DNA of 64,000 nt from Auanema rhodensis (taxonomy: Eukaryota; Nematoda; Chromadorea; Rhabditida; Rhabditidae). The translations under genes and the position numbers were made by a program. This document shows, one piece after another, positions 27,719-42,278 of the stretch (position 1 is its first letter; every line of letters begins with the position of its first letter). Where the stretch lies: positions 13,330,001-13,394,000 of the forward strand of contig OZ059897.1 in the NCBI GenBank assembly GCA_964057225.1, written 5' to 3'. The notes below the pieces were generated by a model. That model was not told where the DNA came from and did no database searches. It saw only the letters and a list, made by a program, of their open reading frames with translations.

Positions 27719-30700
27719 ATGAGTTTCAAATTCAGCTCTGAGTATGGACCGAAAACGAATCTATCATACTGTAAATCATATGAATATCCCTCTGTTCTTA
27801 AGAATGAATCAGAAATTAGGAGAAGTTTCAGGTTAGTAGTTCACATTATTCATAAAAATTTTAATCATTATCATTATATTTAAATATAATTTGTGTGAAC
27901 TTTGAAGCAACACATATAAATACAAATGACTCTCATAATCACAGAATATGTAGCTATTAGCTTTGTATCTTCATGACTTCGAACACTCAGCAGTCATTTC
28001 ATTTTTTTTTCAAATGTGATGATTGTGAGAAACATGGCTGCGAACGGGGGTGAACCAATTGGCCTCATGAATGTCAAGCTCGTTGTCAGATGTCTTCGTC
28101 GTTCTGCAGCTGATGAGAGATAAAGCAATGAGAAAAGAAGTTGGCCCGAGCAATAAGCTTGAGAATACATGAGAAAGAGTCTTGATAAACTTATGTATAT
28201 TGACTATTCTATGCTCCAGTATCTATAGCAGATCAGAACAGAACCTGCTGTGTATACAAGGAACCACTATTTCGTATTTAGCATCAGAAAAAGAGGTTAT
28301 TATTTTTCTACTGTATTATGATGAGTACGTTGAGTTTGTGTTATTTCGTGATGTGTTTTGTTTTTTTAGCTTCAAGAATGAAATAGAGAGTAGAAAATAG
28401 AGAGAAGGGACATAATGAAAAGAAACATATTAAAGAGGACAAAGATAAGATTGAAAATGAGAGTCTGAAAGAGTCCACCTTATTAGTATATGCAGTTTCA
28501 TTCAAACTCGTCTGCCATATGCGGTAGCATATTTTGGGAACTAATTATTCTAAACTAGTTGTATCTTTATCTTTAGGTCCGCGTTGTCTATTTTCTTTCT
28601 TTCTTCTTTTTGTCTTTCCTCAACATTACTATGTGTTTCTAAGAATTATATTTGATGGCTGACAAAGGTCACTTCTTGTATACGAAGACCACACATAGAC
28701 GATGAAAAGAAAGAATGAAAATAAACAATTAAAAGAATATAAATATGGTTTAATTATATATTTTTATATTTTAATAATATAGTTATTACCAGAACATCAT
28801 ATAAATGTAGAAATATACTTGAAAATTGTAAACTTATTCTTACTTTATTATTCCGTTTAAAATTTCATCTATTCTATATTGAAAAATTATCATATTAAGC
28901 TTCTATATAACATCAATTTAAATTTTTGATACGTGACATGTTTCACGTGAAATATTTCAAAACTTCATTTTTATTTTAAAATTGTAAGAGAGGAACGGTT
29001 GTGAATAAATATAATATTATTTTTATAATCAATCTATTATGTATATACATCTTTGCGTATATAAACCATTCCCAAAAAATTTATCTAATTAGTAAAAGAA
29101 ATTATTCATCTTATCTACATACAATGATATAATACATATTGTTTTATATTCCATTTTCTTCAGTTCTTTATACTGATTTTCAAATTTCTAATTTACAATT
29201 CGCTGATATTCTTGGTTCTTCATCCTGAACATAATGAATTGGAGAAAAAAAACATTTTTCATCAATACTTTGCTTGAAAAGGAAAACTTTTTTTCTTCAA
29301 TTTCTGCAAAGAACATCTGCATATTGCCGTAACTGTTCAGTTGATTATTCATTCAATTCTTATGTCTTTTTAAGTTGTGTATTCCAATTGTTTTAGTTTT
29401 CACCTATTTCTCATGTAACGGCTATTTGATTATGATCAGACTTCATTTGTATAAAAGTCTTTCGAATATGTTCTCTTCTATTCTAAACTTTGCTTCTGTC
29501 TTATATAAAATCATCTGAGCGTAAAATCACAATACAAAAAGTGGATATTTTATAATAAAAAGCTTAACCCATTTTTAGATTCAAATTATGGCTTTGTTGC
29601 TAGTCTCCCTCAATTTCTTTTTTTCATGAAAAAATATACATACTTGATCTTAAAAGTTGGTGTCATCGAGTTAGTTATTAGCCATTGCTTAAAACTTTCA
29701 GTTTCCCCTTACATATTTTGAGTTTTCTTCTTCTTTTTTTTTTCTTCAAAAAAAAATTGTTGTTTGATTCATATTAAAAAAATATTTTTTTATATTTAAG
29801 TATGTATATTATTGTAAATTCAATTCCCAGCTTTTTTAATCTTTCATTTCCCTAGCTTAAGCTAATTCCGGTAGTATATGGCATGCTTCTTTTTTGCATC
29901 TTTCCGGTTAAACAGCTCTTCCTGATATTCATGAAAAGTTTTTTACTCTTTTTACACGGAAATTTTCTCAAGTTTTTTTACCAAAAAAAAGCATTTATAT
30001 GCATATGTATGAATATTATCTTCAACTGGGATGGTAACAACGATTTCACCAATTTTTCTGAGTGGCTTGTTTATCTAGATGAGTGACACCATTAACTAGG
30101 AATGCGATACAAATATATGAAAAAGTATATGAACAACCAAAAGTGAATATGATGACCATTGATTAGTATAAGATATTATAATTAAAATATTACTCACATT
30201 CATGATTATTCTATTGTTGTTATCCTTTTCTATTGTGTGGAACACTGAATAGTATCGATGTATGACTTCATTGGTCAAAATTTCAATCTTTTACTATGTT
30301 TCATTTCAAGTTTCGGAAATTTGAAAAAATGAAGAATACAAAAAATTTTAATCGTATCTGAAACTATTTTTTATTTTCTTTGAATGAGCATTTTCTTACG
30401 AAAAAAAAAGAATAGCTGAGAGAGAAAGAGAGAATAGTAGATGCTTCTATCTTGGATTTTCAAAAGCTGGATCATCCTTTGAGCTTAAACTCTTCTTTAT
30501 TCAAAATAATGTAACCGGCAGTACTTGGTTCGGAATTCATCTGATGTTTTAACAATCTATACAAATTTATAATGTTCCAAGGTCAAAAGAATGTTCAACA
30601 GTTTGAAGTATACGAATTCAAAATTTGAATATAAATGATTAAAGCTCAACATATCCGACTAAATTTCAACTTATTTGAAGACAAATGAATGTCTTTCAAT

Positions 30701-33700
30701 TTCATTTTTTCATACTTTAATGAATTTTTGACAACTTCTCTTCAAATTCATACATATAATAACCGTATGCTAGACAAACGACAACCACGTATGTTCTATA
30801 AAGAATTGAATACGAGAACAGTAGCAAAATCTATAAAAGCTCAAAGCTAATAGGATCAGATGTTGTTCTCAATAAACTTTTTTTCTTTTTTTGAAATATC
30901 AAAATTCTCTCTGGATTACAATGATTAGGCATCTTACTTGCACTGTTCGCTTTCAAATTTTTTGTTTTCTGAGGCTTTTGGGCTAGAAACAAGCTACATC
31001 TGAGGATGATAAAGCAGATGAATCGTATGCCATACTTGTAATATTTTAAGAGAAAAAATAGATTCCGAATGCACGAAATATGGAATTCTACATAACAAAT
31101 CTTTGTCATATTGTCTATTTCATCTGATTCATTGATTTATAATTAAACGACGTCGCACGAGAATATTCATTGAATATAATTCTGCATATACATTGTAGCT
31201 TGCATCTGTAGTCATGCCTTCGTCGTCGCCGTCGTCAGAACGTCATCATTCTTTTTTCATTTTTTCTTAGTTTTACCCTATCTAGTAATTTTACATTGTC
31301 TTCATCTCTTCATTCTCTTTCGATCTCTCTTTGTCTTCGTCTAGTAGCCAAACTATCCAATTTCAAAGAACATCAGCTTTTTTCCGATGTCAAAGGAAGG
31401 ACATAGCAGGCATAATAATGACCTGAATATGTGCGGTCTCATCAGAAGCAAAATTCCTTTATATCTTCATCACAGTTATTCTATTACTCTTCAATCTTCG
31501 TTAACTCTCGTTGTGCCATGAAGAGAGATTTGAAGCTCATGCGAGCGATTATGCTTATTATATCTGAATGTCATGGAGAAAGTCAAAATCTTTTCCACAA
31601 ACAGCTTTGTTACTATATTTTTCATTCAAATGTTCTGATCTTATTTTTCCGAAGATATTTATTCTATGAATTAAGCACTTTATACGTCAGGTTGCCCTTC
31701 TGAAAAATAATTTTGAAAGCGTCTTCTCTCTACAGAAAGATATTTAGAAAGTTAGTACTTCACATTCAATTGTCTTTTTTACTAGCAGATGTTTGAAGGC
31801 TTCTCTAACCATCATATCACTCCTGCTAGCACTTACTATCTGATCTCGATTTCTGAGTATAATTGCCTGTTTCACTCCCAAAATGTCCTGTTGTCCATAG
31901 TATTTGGGAACCTCTTCTCTCTATAGAATCTCGAGGCTATTTCTGACAACTTTCTCACATCTTGTAATCGAAAACACAACTTTTATTTCATATATCTATA
32001 TATCTATCTCTATATATATAAATATATTCATTCAAGAGATCTGTACTATCAAACTGAATAGCTTATTCATTCTCTTCTCCCACCTTCCTTCTTCTTCATA
32101 AGAATTATACATCGTTACATAATATTCATACATTTTTTCGTCACTGTTATCGTAAAAAATTCATAAAAACTTTTTGTTCTTGTCTATTTCTCAGCTTCAA
32201 ATATCTACTTCCTCATATATTAAGGCTATTCTTGTGCTTATTCAGATTTCATCATTTGTTTAGATTTATGGTGTTGGCGTTAACGTTTTTCTGTAAAATA
32301 TTCAAAATTCTTCAAACATGAAGTTCTCTAAATTATTTTACATATTGTACTTTTGTTTTAATAATCTATGTCATGACAACACAACTGGACAACAAATAAG
32401 CTGTTATAATTTAAATAAATAAAACATATCCGGTTTTTTGGTTTCAATATTAAATTGTTGTCCTAGTTTCAATGTTCGAAGACCAGGTATGGCTCGACCT
32501 CCGTCCTTATTTGATCATTAAAAATAACTCAAAATCGGACTACAGTCAGTCTATTCTTGAATCTTTTCGTTGTTTCTGCTTTATACACGTTTTTCATTCT
32601 TTTTTTTTGTGTATCATAAGTTTTGAAGCTTGCATATCTTCGTAATCGCTCTAGAAACTTATCTTTTTACTTCCACTTTTTGGTTTAATTAATATTGTAA
32701 TATTATAAATCCGATCAATCATTGAACTATTAAAATAAAAAAAAATATCCAGACGTACATATGTACATCGAGTATCATGTATATGATATACTTGGGAAGA
32801 ATCTTTACATTTCGTATGTTGAAGTTTAATATTTCTATTCAATTTAAATTTCATTTTCTATGCCTTTTTCAACATAACATTCTCACGCTTCATAGTTTGG
32901 CTTTGTTTAAGTTGATGAAGACATGTGTGTATGTGTAAGATACATACACATACACTTACGTATTCCTTCCAAGAAATTTGGTGAGGAAATGAGTTAAAAT
33001 GAGAAAAGAAATATGAAGAATGAAAAGAAAATGCTGGGATCCGAAATAGAGTTTAAGATAGAGTGTAAGCTTAGAAGAAGGACAAGTAGAGGGTGAGATA
33101 CTAATGGGAGAGGTATGGAATATACAACCACTCATTACGTCACGAAACTGTGAAACTAAATTCACGTGAGATTTTCTGTATTCGAATTTCACGTAATTTT
33201 CTTTAAAATACAAATAAATTGTCAGAAAAAAACTAATTTACATTTACATTTATAATACTTACAAATGACACGAAGTGTGAAAAAGGGCAAAAAAAATTAA
33301 AGAAAGAAGCAGTTCGAAGTGAGAAAATAGTTGAAAGCTATATATGAATTAAGTTCTAACCAAGGTCGAAAAAGTATTTATGAACTTTTTTGTTTAAACT
33401 AGTAATGATATGAACTTTATTTTTTATAATTTTTCACATTTATTAACATAATTCGTTTCCCTGGTTATATTAGTTTGAATATCCACATAGATTTCAAGAA
33501 ATTTTTATCTGTTTTTGAATATAAAAAGAATTATATGAAAATAAAAGAAGTAACATATACATGTACATATGTATATAACTATATTTATAATAAAACATAA
33601 CGCTGACAACGAAAAAAACGAGATAATGATGAGATAGAGATAGAACCGACGACACCAAGCAGAATGAACATCTGTGGATATGAAGATGAATCTATATATG

Positions 33701-33717
33701 TGCATGTATATCATATA

Positions 33718-33795
<78 letters not shown>

Positions 33796-36700
33796 AAATG
33801 ATTGTATATGTCTACATTCAACATGCTTACACACATATATATGACAACAGATTGCTGAAGCGGTTATCCCAATGAAAATTAGTTTAATACGCTTCATATT
33901 GCTTCGTCGGTTTTTGTTCCATCAGCTACATATTCGTCCCTGTCCTCTCCAAGCTTTATTCAGCTTCATCATTTTTACTTGGGTTCTTCATCTTTGTCTT
34001 CTTTGTTTGACTGGACCAAGCATCCAATGTCCATCTCATTTTGTTGTTGCATCCGTTACCGTCCATAGTTGTCGTCCTGAAACATGCTATTACTTCATCA
34101 TTTTCTATCTTCATTCCTTTTACTTTCTCATCATCTCCAGATACCGATGCCTTTACTGCTTTCATCTTCATCATGTTGTCTACATATTAGGTCTGAGAGG
34201 CATGTATGTACACATATACACATGTGTATTCCGGGCTTAGCACGTCTTTCCTTTCAAGCTTAGTCAAATTCAGACATCTCTAACACTCTATAGCTTGTCA
34301 TTTTTGATCTGCAAGTATATTTATATCATTTTCGGTATGTAGATGTATGCATTTATTGTTTCTTCACATATTTCTAGCAAGAAGCGTCAGTATATACATA
34401 AATTTTCAACTGCAGCAGTCTCTCTTTAATCCTTTTTGTATTATTAAATTGTTAACTCTTGTTAATTTGTTTTTTTATTAAAAAATACTTTGTAGTTACC
34501 GTTTTATACCGTACTTCGTTTACAAAATGATGGCACTAGATCAAATCAGGTGAATTTAATATTGTTATAACCTTTAACATCTTGACAATGTTTCTATTTT
34601 TACAACATAAATCAGCTGTTTCTGTAGTTACATCATCAAAAGAAATTATTACTACTTATTCAAGTTTTTTATTCATTGACATAACTTGAAAAATCAGCTT
34701 AAAAGTTTAAAAATTCATCATTAATTCAAAGCTGAGTGAATTGAAACATTATTTCTAATCTCCGCCTTCTAATACTTTACTGGCAAAAATTTATTTTTAT
34801 TTGTTTATTCACATATTTTTTGCCTTCTTATGTTCTTTTTTCACACAAAATAAATATACATTTTTTGAATACAGACAAGAAAAAAGCTGGAAAATTATTG
34901 CTAATCTTTAACTTTACGATTTTTTTGATTTTTTCTTCATTTTACAATTTAATACATAAATTGAATGTATAACTTATATGCAATTATAATATTGCTAGTT
35001 TTAAACAAATTCCAGTATCTTTATCAAAAATTATGTATTTTTAAACCAAAATCCAATCTATATGAATTATTCGAAATAAGCTTAAACCTTTTTTGTAGAT
35101 CTTTTTTCAATCATAATGGTTTTAAAAGCAGATTCAATATTCATAGATTTCCGCACTTCATATCTCAACAGAATTACATTAAAGTTGTCATAAACAGAAA
35201 TAATTCTGTCAAGAACAAAATGTTTGAAATACATGTTTTATCGTTTAAAATCTGATGTCATGTCTTCAATATGGAAAACCACAACAGAGCGATGCGTGGT
35301 GGTCGATGAAAATTGAAAAGCTATAAAGAATTAGTTCAAGGGAAAATTATGTAATTCAAACAATATTGAATTCATAAATTTTTTTTTGATGTTCATTTAG
35401 TATAAAGCCGATTTAGAGAATTAACTTTCCTTTAAAAACAACTAAAATCTTTGTGAAAGATTAACAATTCGTCTGGAAATGTTTGATGCACAATCATATT
35501 GAGTATATGATTGTGATACTTATATAGTTATAATTATATAAGAAATATGAAAGAAAAGTTGATAATTTATTTCTCATACAAGTAACTAAAGAATGTGGTG
35601 GGAATGTTTTATTAATTTAAGGTTTATTACAACATATTCTTATACATGTATATCATATAAATTCATAAAAAATTATTTTTCTTTGTAATAATTAAGTTTT
35701 TAAATTTATTAAAATGTTTATTTGAAACTAAACAAAGCCTAAGATATAATTGTTTGAAAGAAATTCAAATGCATATATCATAATCGTTTGGAAAAAAATA
35801 CTTTATTATGCATGAATATGATATTAATCATTGTATTTGATATTCTCAGCATGATGTATCGGACGATCCCATTAAATATTTTGTTGTCAAAAGACTTTCG
35901 GAACAAATTTTCCATTCATAATTGTTAAAATCAAAACACCTTTAAACATTTTGACATTAAAAGATGATAAAAAAAACAAGCAAATGATATTTTGCTTCCT
36001 GTTCGTTGAAGAAAATAAAAGATTTTGATGATATTTTCAATAAATTCTTCTATTTTCAGTACTTTGGCTGCATCAACCACAGTAGAACGTCAAAGACGAC
36101 GAGATATTCAACGAAAAAGACCATCCACTTTGCACTTACCCAAAAGAATGACGCCAATTCCAACTGTAAGTATATTTTTACAAAATATCAGAAAACATAA
36201 TCCGCTAAGAAATGTTTGAATGTCTTCCGATTGAACAAATATATTCATTTTAGGTAGCGATTCACAAAGCTAGTGTATCAGCATCATTGTGTCCTGAAAT
36301 AGAACATCGACGACGAGCTGAAAGCTCCGATGTTCGAAATCCCGCCAATGATCAAGCAACTGTGAGTTTTAATTTTGACAAAAAAATAACAGAACATTCA
36401 TGCCACTCACACATCACGTCGTCCATTACTTGTCTTAACGAATAAAAAGTAAATACATAGTTCTGTGAAGATATATATATAGAAATTGCTTTTATGAGTA
36501 TTACGACGGTTTTCGAATTTTCTAGTTGTCTTGGCTCTTGAGCAGCTTGTGAAGCTTGTTTGTTCGTGTGCAAGATTTAAGAGAAAACTGCAAATTTTCG
36601 GTAGTGTGAAGAATATGCTGAAGCATATCATGTGATTTGTTGCTCTCATTTGTTTTTAGTTCTTAACCAACAATTTAACACGTCAATTTTGTGTACTCAG

Positions 36701-39700
36701 TTGCCAACAAAATCTGAAATTGAAGGGCCTGCTGACCGGAAATGGGATATTTGAGAGAGGGCAACATGCCAAACGGAAAATCTTTATAGGGGTACTTCGA
36801 CAGATGGATTTAAGAAAATTTGTCTGAATACATAAAATCTCAATGATAGGATAAGAAGAGTGAGAGAATGTCAGTAGGAAAGGGACATAGTGGGATGAGA
36901 GAAAATGAGAAAAGTGGGAAGGGCGATTCATTCTGATCCTTCGCTTTCGAAGTGGATGGAAAAGAAGGAGGAGTGATGATGGCTTATAACATCTATGTTG
37001 TCTCAATCGCGTCTTTTTCTCTTTCTATCTCAGTTTATGTGTGGTTGTATGTGTGTTGTCATCTCCATTTAAGAGGGTCCGGGAATGGGCGACGGAATCA
37101 TTTGAAAGAGGCGACAGAAGAAGACCGCAAGGAATAGCCACCAGACAGGGCATTTCTTCATTCTGTCGTCATGCTGTGGCATGAATGTCTTCCCTTTTTG
37201 CCATTTGTGCGATCCGTCAACGTGTTCATCAGTAATTTTTGGTTACAGCTCAAGGTATCGTTACTCAATGGCAATCTGTTCGAGCATAGCAGAAGCACAT
37301 CACCTCGTCCACGTACAAGTACAGGGTATGTTTCTCAGTAATAATATGTAACAGTTTCTTAATTTATGTCCCCAGTGATTTTAAATGACGAATTTTGATA
37401 AAGAAATGAGTTATAAACATATATTTAATAGTTTAAGTGATATTCTTCCTAATAACATAGAAGAAAAAATTAAAAAGTTGTTTATGCATAAACTGCATAT
37501 AACATATTTCTTTTTTTGTAGAAAATACGTTGAAATCTATCATTCACTAAGCTATTTATTTTATCATTTACTATGAATTGTTTAAAAATTTAAAACATAA
37601 TCGATTACATATGTATTTAAAAAATCATATAACATACATACATGTAGATATGATGTATGTATATATGTATGTATAACCTATCTATAAACATATGAATTTG
37701 AACAAAATACATACATATATGATGATATCTTCATATATACCATCATTACCATTAATAGATAGATATCTTATTTAATATAAACAAATATTTTTCAAATTAT
37801 TCAGTTAAGTTCATTTTTCTTTTTATTTCTTTAGAGAAATAAATGTTTTTGATTGAATTGAATATGAATACATATAGATGAATAGTTAAAAACATTATAT
37901 GTTATATTAGAAAATATAGTTATTGTTGTAGAGACATCTTTACTTTTTTTTTTTTTTTTGTCAAAAACTTTTTTGATGGTGAACAAAACTGAGGAACGAA
38001 AAATACTAATTATCTGTATAAATTCATATTTATGTAGTCTTGGTAACACTTCTTTTCTGTAATTTAATGATTTTTTTGGAACAAATATACTTTATATATT
38101 AATATATTTGTGTTTGAATATAGAATCCAAATATCAAAATATACAGCTAAATGATTTTTTATAAGTTGAATTAATAAAAAAAAACTTTTCTCCCATTGTT
38201 GATAACATGTCAAACTTCATTATTACTGAATGTTTTTATACATTTTCCCATTATAATGCAAAACAGTAGGCGGTTATTGGACATGAAAAGTAAAAAAAAA
38301 TTAAACTTCATATTTAATTCAAATATAACTTCAATATTCAGCCTATTTCTTTTGATCGAAATCTCATTAAATGTTTTCTAAGTAATTAATTTTGATTAAG
38401 AATGAATATTCACTTCAATCCCTTTTTTTCATTTCTTTCCTCGAATTTCCTATTTTTTAAAAGTTTCACTTGGGAGAACGTTTTCTTCAAATTTTTCTCT
38501 TAAAATTGTAATAGTTAATAAAGAGCCGGGAAAAGGTTTCTCAGCTTTTTCCTGGAATAAGGTGGAAATCAAGGAAATATCCGGTCACTAAAATGTCTTT
38601 TTGCTCTCTCTTTTTCACCTTTCATAACATTAATTTATAGATCATAATAATATGTTATCGTTAGTTATTATATTTTTTATTAATATTTTACCTTTTTTTC
38701 ATTTAAATATATTAAATTTATTTTTCCTTGATAGATTAATACTATTCATATACATAGTATTACCCATATTCACAATTTTATCTTAAATGTTTTTCAAACA
38801 GAAAAAATCGCAAAAGGAAAACAAAGAAATGAGAAAAAGAAGCATTTTCTTCTAATTTAACTGGTAATTCATGATAGCATATTGTCATTGATCGGCTGTT
38901 TTTCATCTTTTCTATTTTTTTTCTTTTTATCTCTATTTCCTTTTACATCGTTATCATTTTCTCAGTTAATATTATTAAATATTATAATAAGATCTTCTTG
39001 ATCATTTCACTTATCATTAGATATTTATCAAAAAAACTAATAATTTTTCTTATTCCCTCAAGAATTTTTTTGTTCGATTATCCATTTCTCAGATAATCGG
39101 TTTGTCAATGTCATGCTCAAACATCATTTAGTTGGTTAAATTCTCATTATAAAGAAGTTAGATGTATAATTGACTCATTATCTTCTCTATGCTCATTCAA
39201 TTAAAACAATATTCATCATCAGGAGCATCTTTTTCTCAACTTACATCTTATGAATTTATATAAGTTAGATAATACATATGATATATTTTATCTTTTTATT
39301 ATTTTTTTTAAAAATTAGTTAGTGTTATATAATATTAAAATAGTTTTAAAATTCTTTTTATCATTTTCAGACGACGTGACTCAATGATGTCAATGTTAAA
39401 TCGTATTTGGAAAAGCGATGAATGCACTAGAAAACCACAAATGGTCAAAATGGATGCATTAGATGTTCCAGGGTTAATATTTACTTTTCAAACTTTTTTC
39501 TTTGTTTGTTAAATGTTTCTAATTTATTTTTTTAAGAGAATGCCTTTATCGTCAAATTTCCTTATCTGAAACTAATGTTACTCCTCGTGAGACTACGGTT
39601 ATACCATCAGCATTGGCATCACGTAGATCAGCATTTGTTTCCTTAACACCAAAACAGATAAAATTGCTCAAAGTATGAAATATCATAATAAGCACTTGAG

Positions 39701-40722
39701 TTCATTCACAGTAATTCTCTTATTCCAGGCTAGTTTCGCTCAACTTAACTCTGGTGGCACATTTCTAAAAATCATGGAACAGGTCTTTCGTCGTTTAGAA
39801 ATGAAATCATCTGATATAAGGTGGTGATTCAAAAAATTCATTTATTGATAATCTTGGTTTCAGATCTATATTCTTAACAACAGCTTTTGTGAATTCATTA
39901 TCAAGAGAGCGATCATCACCCCCTCTAGTAAAAACTGAGCATGATCATTGCAAGTGTCTTGTCGATCTTTTTGAAAAGTAAGCCAGAATCTTGATTTTAA
40001 ACAGAGAAAAATAAATAAAAAACAGAACAAAATGTGAATTTAAGAAGAGAGGTAAACAAACAAATTACTTACATTTTTATCTTTTAGAATAGTGAATTGT
40101 GTGGATAATATGGATAGTCAATTGCCTATGCTTCGTCTTTACGGTGAAAAGCATGCACAGGTAAGAAAAATAGAAGAAAATAAATATTATTATATTAATT
40201 ATATTAAATATTCTATGAATTCACTTAAATTAATTGTTAAAAATTAAATTGATCAAATAAACAGAACGTTTACTAAAACTTAACTAGTTAGTATATAATA
40301 ATATTTTCTAATACACATTTTGTACATGAAAGTGTAACTATGTTAGATAGAGGTAGATACGTAAATTTTTCAAGTTTTAAACTTATAAAATCTTTAAAAC
40401 TTAAGTACAGATAACAAAAAATATTTATAAACTGTTGACAATATATAACTAGATAATTGGACTTTTCTAGATGCGAGAAAGTGGATTCACGGGTGCCATG
40501 ATTGAAAACTTTGGAGAAATAGCTGTTTCTGTTATTGGATCACAAGTACATAGTTCATAAACATATGGATGAAAAATATTTTATTTTCAGGAATCAGTTA
40601 AATATAATCAAGATACAATGAAAGCTTGGAGACTTTTATTAGCTTATATAACAGATGAAATGAAAGTTGGATTTGATAGATATTCCAAAATAAGTGAAAG
40701 ACGAAGCAGTACCCAACATTAG
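27719..40722 (+). CDS. Globin with long basic N-terminal extension (nematode glb type)
   Basis: About 375 aa in 11 exons: 27719-27831, 36060-36165, 36254-36361, 37249-37325, 39371-39472, 39537-39672, 39729-39820, 39864-39977, 40088-40160, 40471-40545, 40591-40722, all in phase. The globin fold is at about 205-360: helix A (LTPKQIKLLKASF), a CD1-type Phe in RSIF, a distal E7 His candidate in EHDHCKCL, a proximal F8 His in LYGEKHAQ, and helices G/H (MIENFGEIAVSVIG, then AWRLLLAYITDEM). Both haem-contact histidines look present, so haem binding is expected. The first 200 residues are Arg/Ser/Pro-rich (RQRRRDIQRKRPS, RSTSPRPRTS), have no signal peptide and look disordered; this suggests a cytoplasmic sensor or signalling globin rather than an oxygen store (inference). 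Introns 1, 3 and 4 are long (8.2, 0.9 and 2.0 kb). An alternative first exon at 34527-34549 joins exon 2 in the same phase. Confidence 0.88.
33719..33791. repeat. (TA)n microsatellite in globin intron 1
   Basis: About 36 uninterrupted TA units. The 130-aa minus-strand frame 33505-33897 is an artefact of this repeat. Confidence 0.97.
34527..34549 (+). other. Alternative proximal first exon of the globin gene
   Basis: ATG ATG GCA CTA GAT CAA ATC AG, followed by donor GTGAATTT. It ends in phase 2 and joins the globin exon at 36060 in frame, giving an N-terminus beginning MMALDQIS and a 345-aa protein. The distal exon at 27719-27831 also ends in AG in phase 2. One of the two could be spurious, or they could be alternative promoters; this one is so short that chance is possible. 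Confidence 0.4.
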
Positions 40723-40785
40723 CATTCATTCATCAATGTATTTCTTCATTTCGAGCTGTTGAAGTTATTACATTAAGAAAAATTT

Positions 40786-40791
40786 AATAAA
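40786..40791 (+). terminator. Poly(A) signal of the globin gene
   Basis: AATAAA about 64 nt past the globin stop codon. Confidence 0.65.
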
Positions 40792-42272
40792 TTTATAAAA
40801 AGAATTGATTGTTCATATTGAAAATAATCAGTGATTATGCATATTCTATGTTATTTTTTCTTTATTTTTTTAAATAATTTGATTGTTATAAAAGTTTATG
40901 TACATAATATGTACATATATGTATATCTCTATGTGTTTATGAATTTAATTAAAATAATTAAAGAAAAATATCGGAAAGAATGAATATTTTAATATTCAAA
41001 TTTATAAAAAATTTTAATTTAATTATATATATATATATATATCTATATATAATTATATTTATATATTATAAATACAATATATACAAACATACATGTAACA
41101 AATTAAAAAAGTTAGCAAACAATCTTGCCCACAGTTGACACACAAAGATAATTTATCGAACTATCATAATAAAATTGAGGAAAAACCTGTTTATAATACC
41201 AAAATGTAGCAGATACATATAATATATATTTATAAAAAAAAATCATGTTTTATAATCGATATTATTCCAGAAAGAATAAATGATGGCATCCAAATACGAT
41301 TAGAAACTATGTATGTGATATGATCAGATGGTTCTGATGTTATTCATTCATTTCTTTATTAAAAATAACAATTTAATTTTTTAAATTTTGATTATTAATA
41401 TTATAAATATATAAATATATAAATATTTGTTATTAACAATATTTTTTTTGAAACTATTGTTTATATTGTTTTAAACTTTTCTATAAATAATATCTTTATA
41501 AATAGACATAAAAACAAATACAAAAAAAATAAGAAGAGATCAATTTTTATGTAAATATGAGTAACATATCAAGAAATGTGCTGGATATAACATGTGAAGT
41601 TTTATAAAAAAATACTTTATTTAATCTTTTTCTACTCTTTATTTTCATTTATAAACATTGATTTTAACATAAATATACCTGTTTTTATCTGATTTTCTAA
41701 ACTCTTTAAAGTGACTTCATACTCTTAGACCATCTAGTATTTTGAAACTTGATTGAATTTACTCATTTTTTATGTAAAATATAACATTTCAATTTAATAT
41801 TAAAGATTTTGTTGATAATAATGATCTCATTTGCATAGATTATACTCTTAAATACTTGGAAAATCGGTTTTATTTATAAGAAATTTTATAACAAATAAAA
41901 TAATATTATTATTATAACTTTTAAATTATTTTTAGATATTTACAATATATATATTTTCATGAAATATCTACAGCACTATTTAGATAGAGCACAGATCGTC
42001 TAAGTCCTCCTATTTTGCTGGAATCTAGTTAAGCAAGCAGTACTTCAATTATTGTTTTTTTTTGAATTGTTACTATAAGAATATTAAAATATTAAATAAT
42101 TCTAGACAATTTCTTTTCATAAAAAAATAGCTTTTCAGTTATAATAATTTATTTTGATTATATTAAAGTTATATATTTCAATATTCTAAACTATAATTAT
42201 AATGTTTCTTTATTGACATGTATTTTCATCTTCAAACTTTCAATTCTTGATTCAATTTTCAAAATTATTAAA

Positions 42273-42277
42273 TTCAG
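42273..42277 (+). promoter_or_regulatory. Acceptor-like site before the carboxypeptidase start
   Basis: TTCAG ends one base before the ATG at 42279, preceded by a T-rich stretch. It fits spliced-leader addition. Confidence 0.55.
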
Positions 42278-42278
42278 A

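Larger units (their letters stand above)
40723..42278. other. Spacer between globin and carboxypeptidase genes
   Basis: AT-rich 3' UTR and intergenic sequence with short TA runs near 41028-41060. I see nothing coding in it. Confidence 0.75.

Noticed and set aside
33505-33897. 130-aa minus-strand frame
   Set aside because: It is a translation of the (TA)n microsatellite (Ile/Tyr repeats) and its flanks.
33872-34240. 122-aa plus-strand frame and an overlapping 72-aa minus-strand frame
   Set aside because: Hydrophobic, T-driven composition in one and its complement in the other; no splice sites, domain or start context. Both sit in globin intron 1.
36683-37006. 107-aa minus-strand frame
   Set aside because: Lies within a globin intron, with no recognisable domain; the strand is opposite to the gene.
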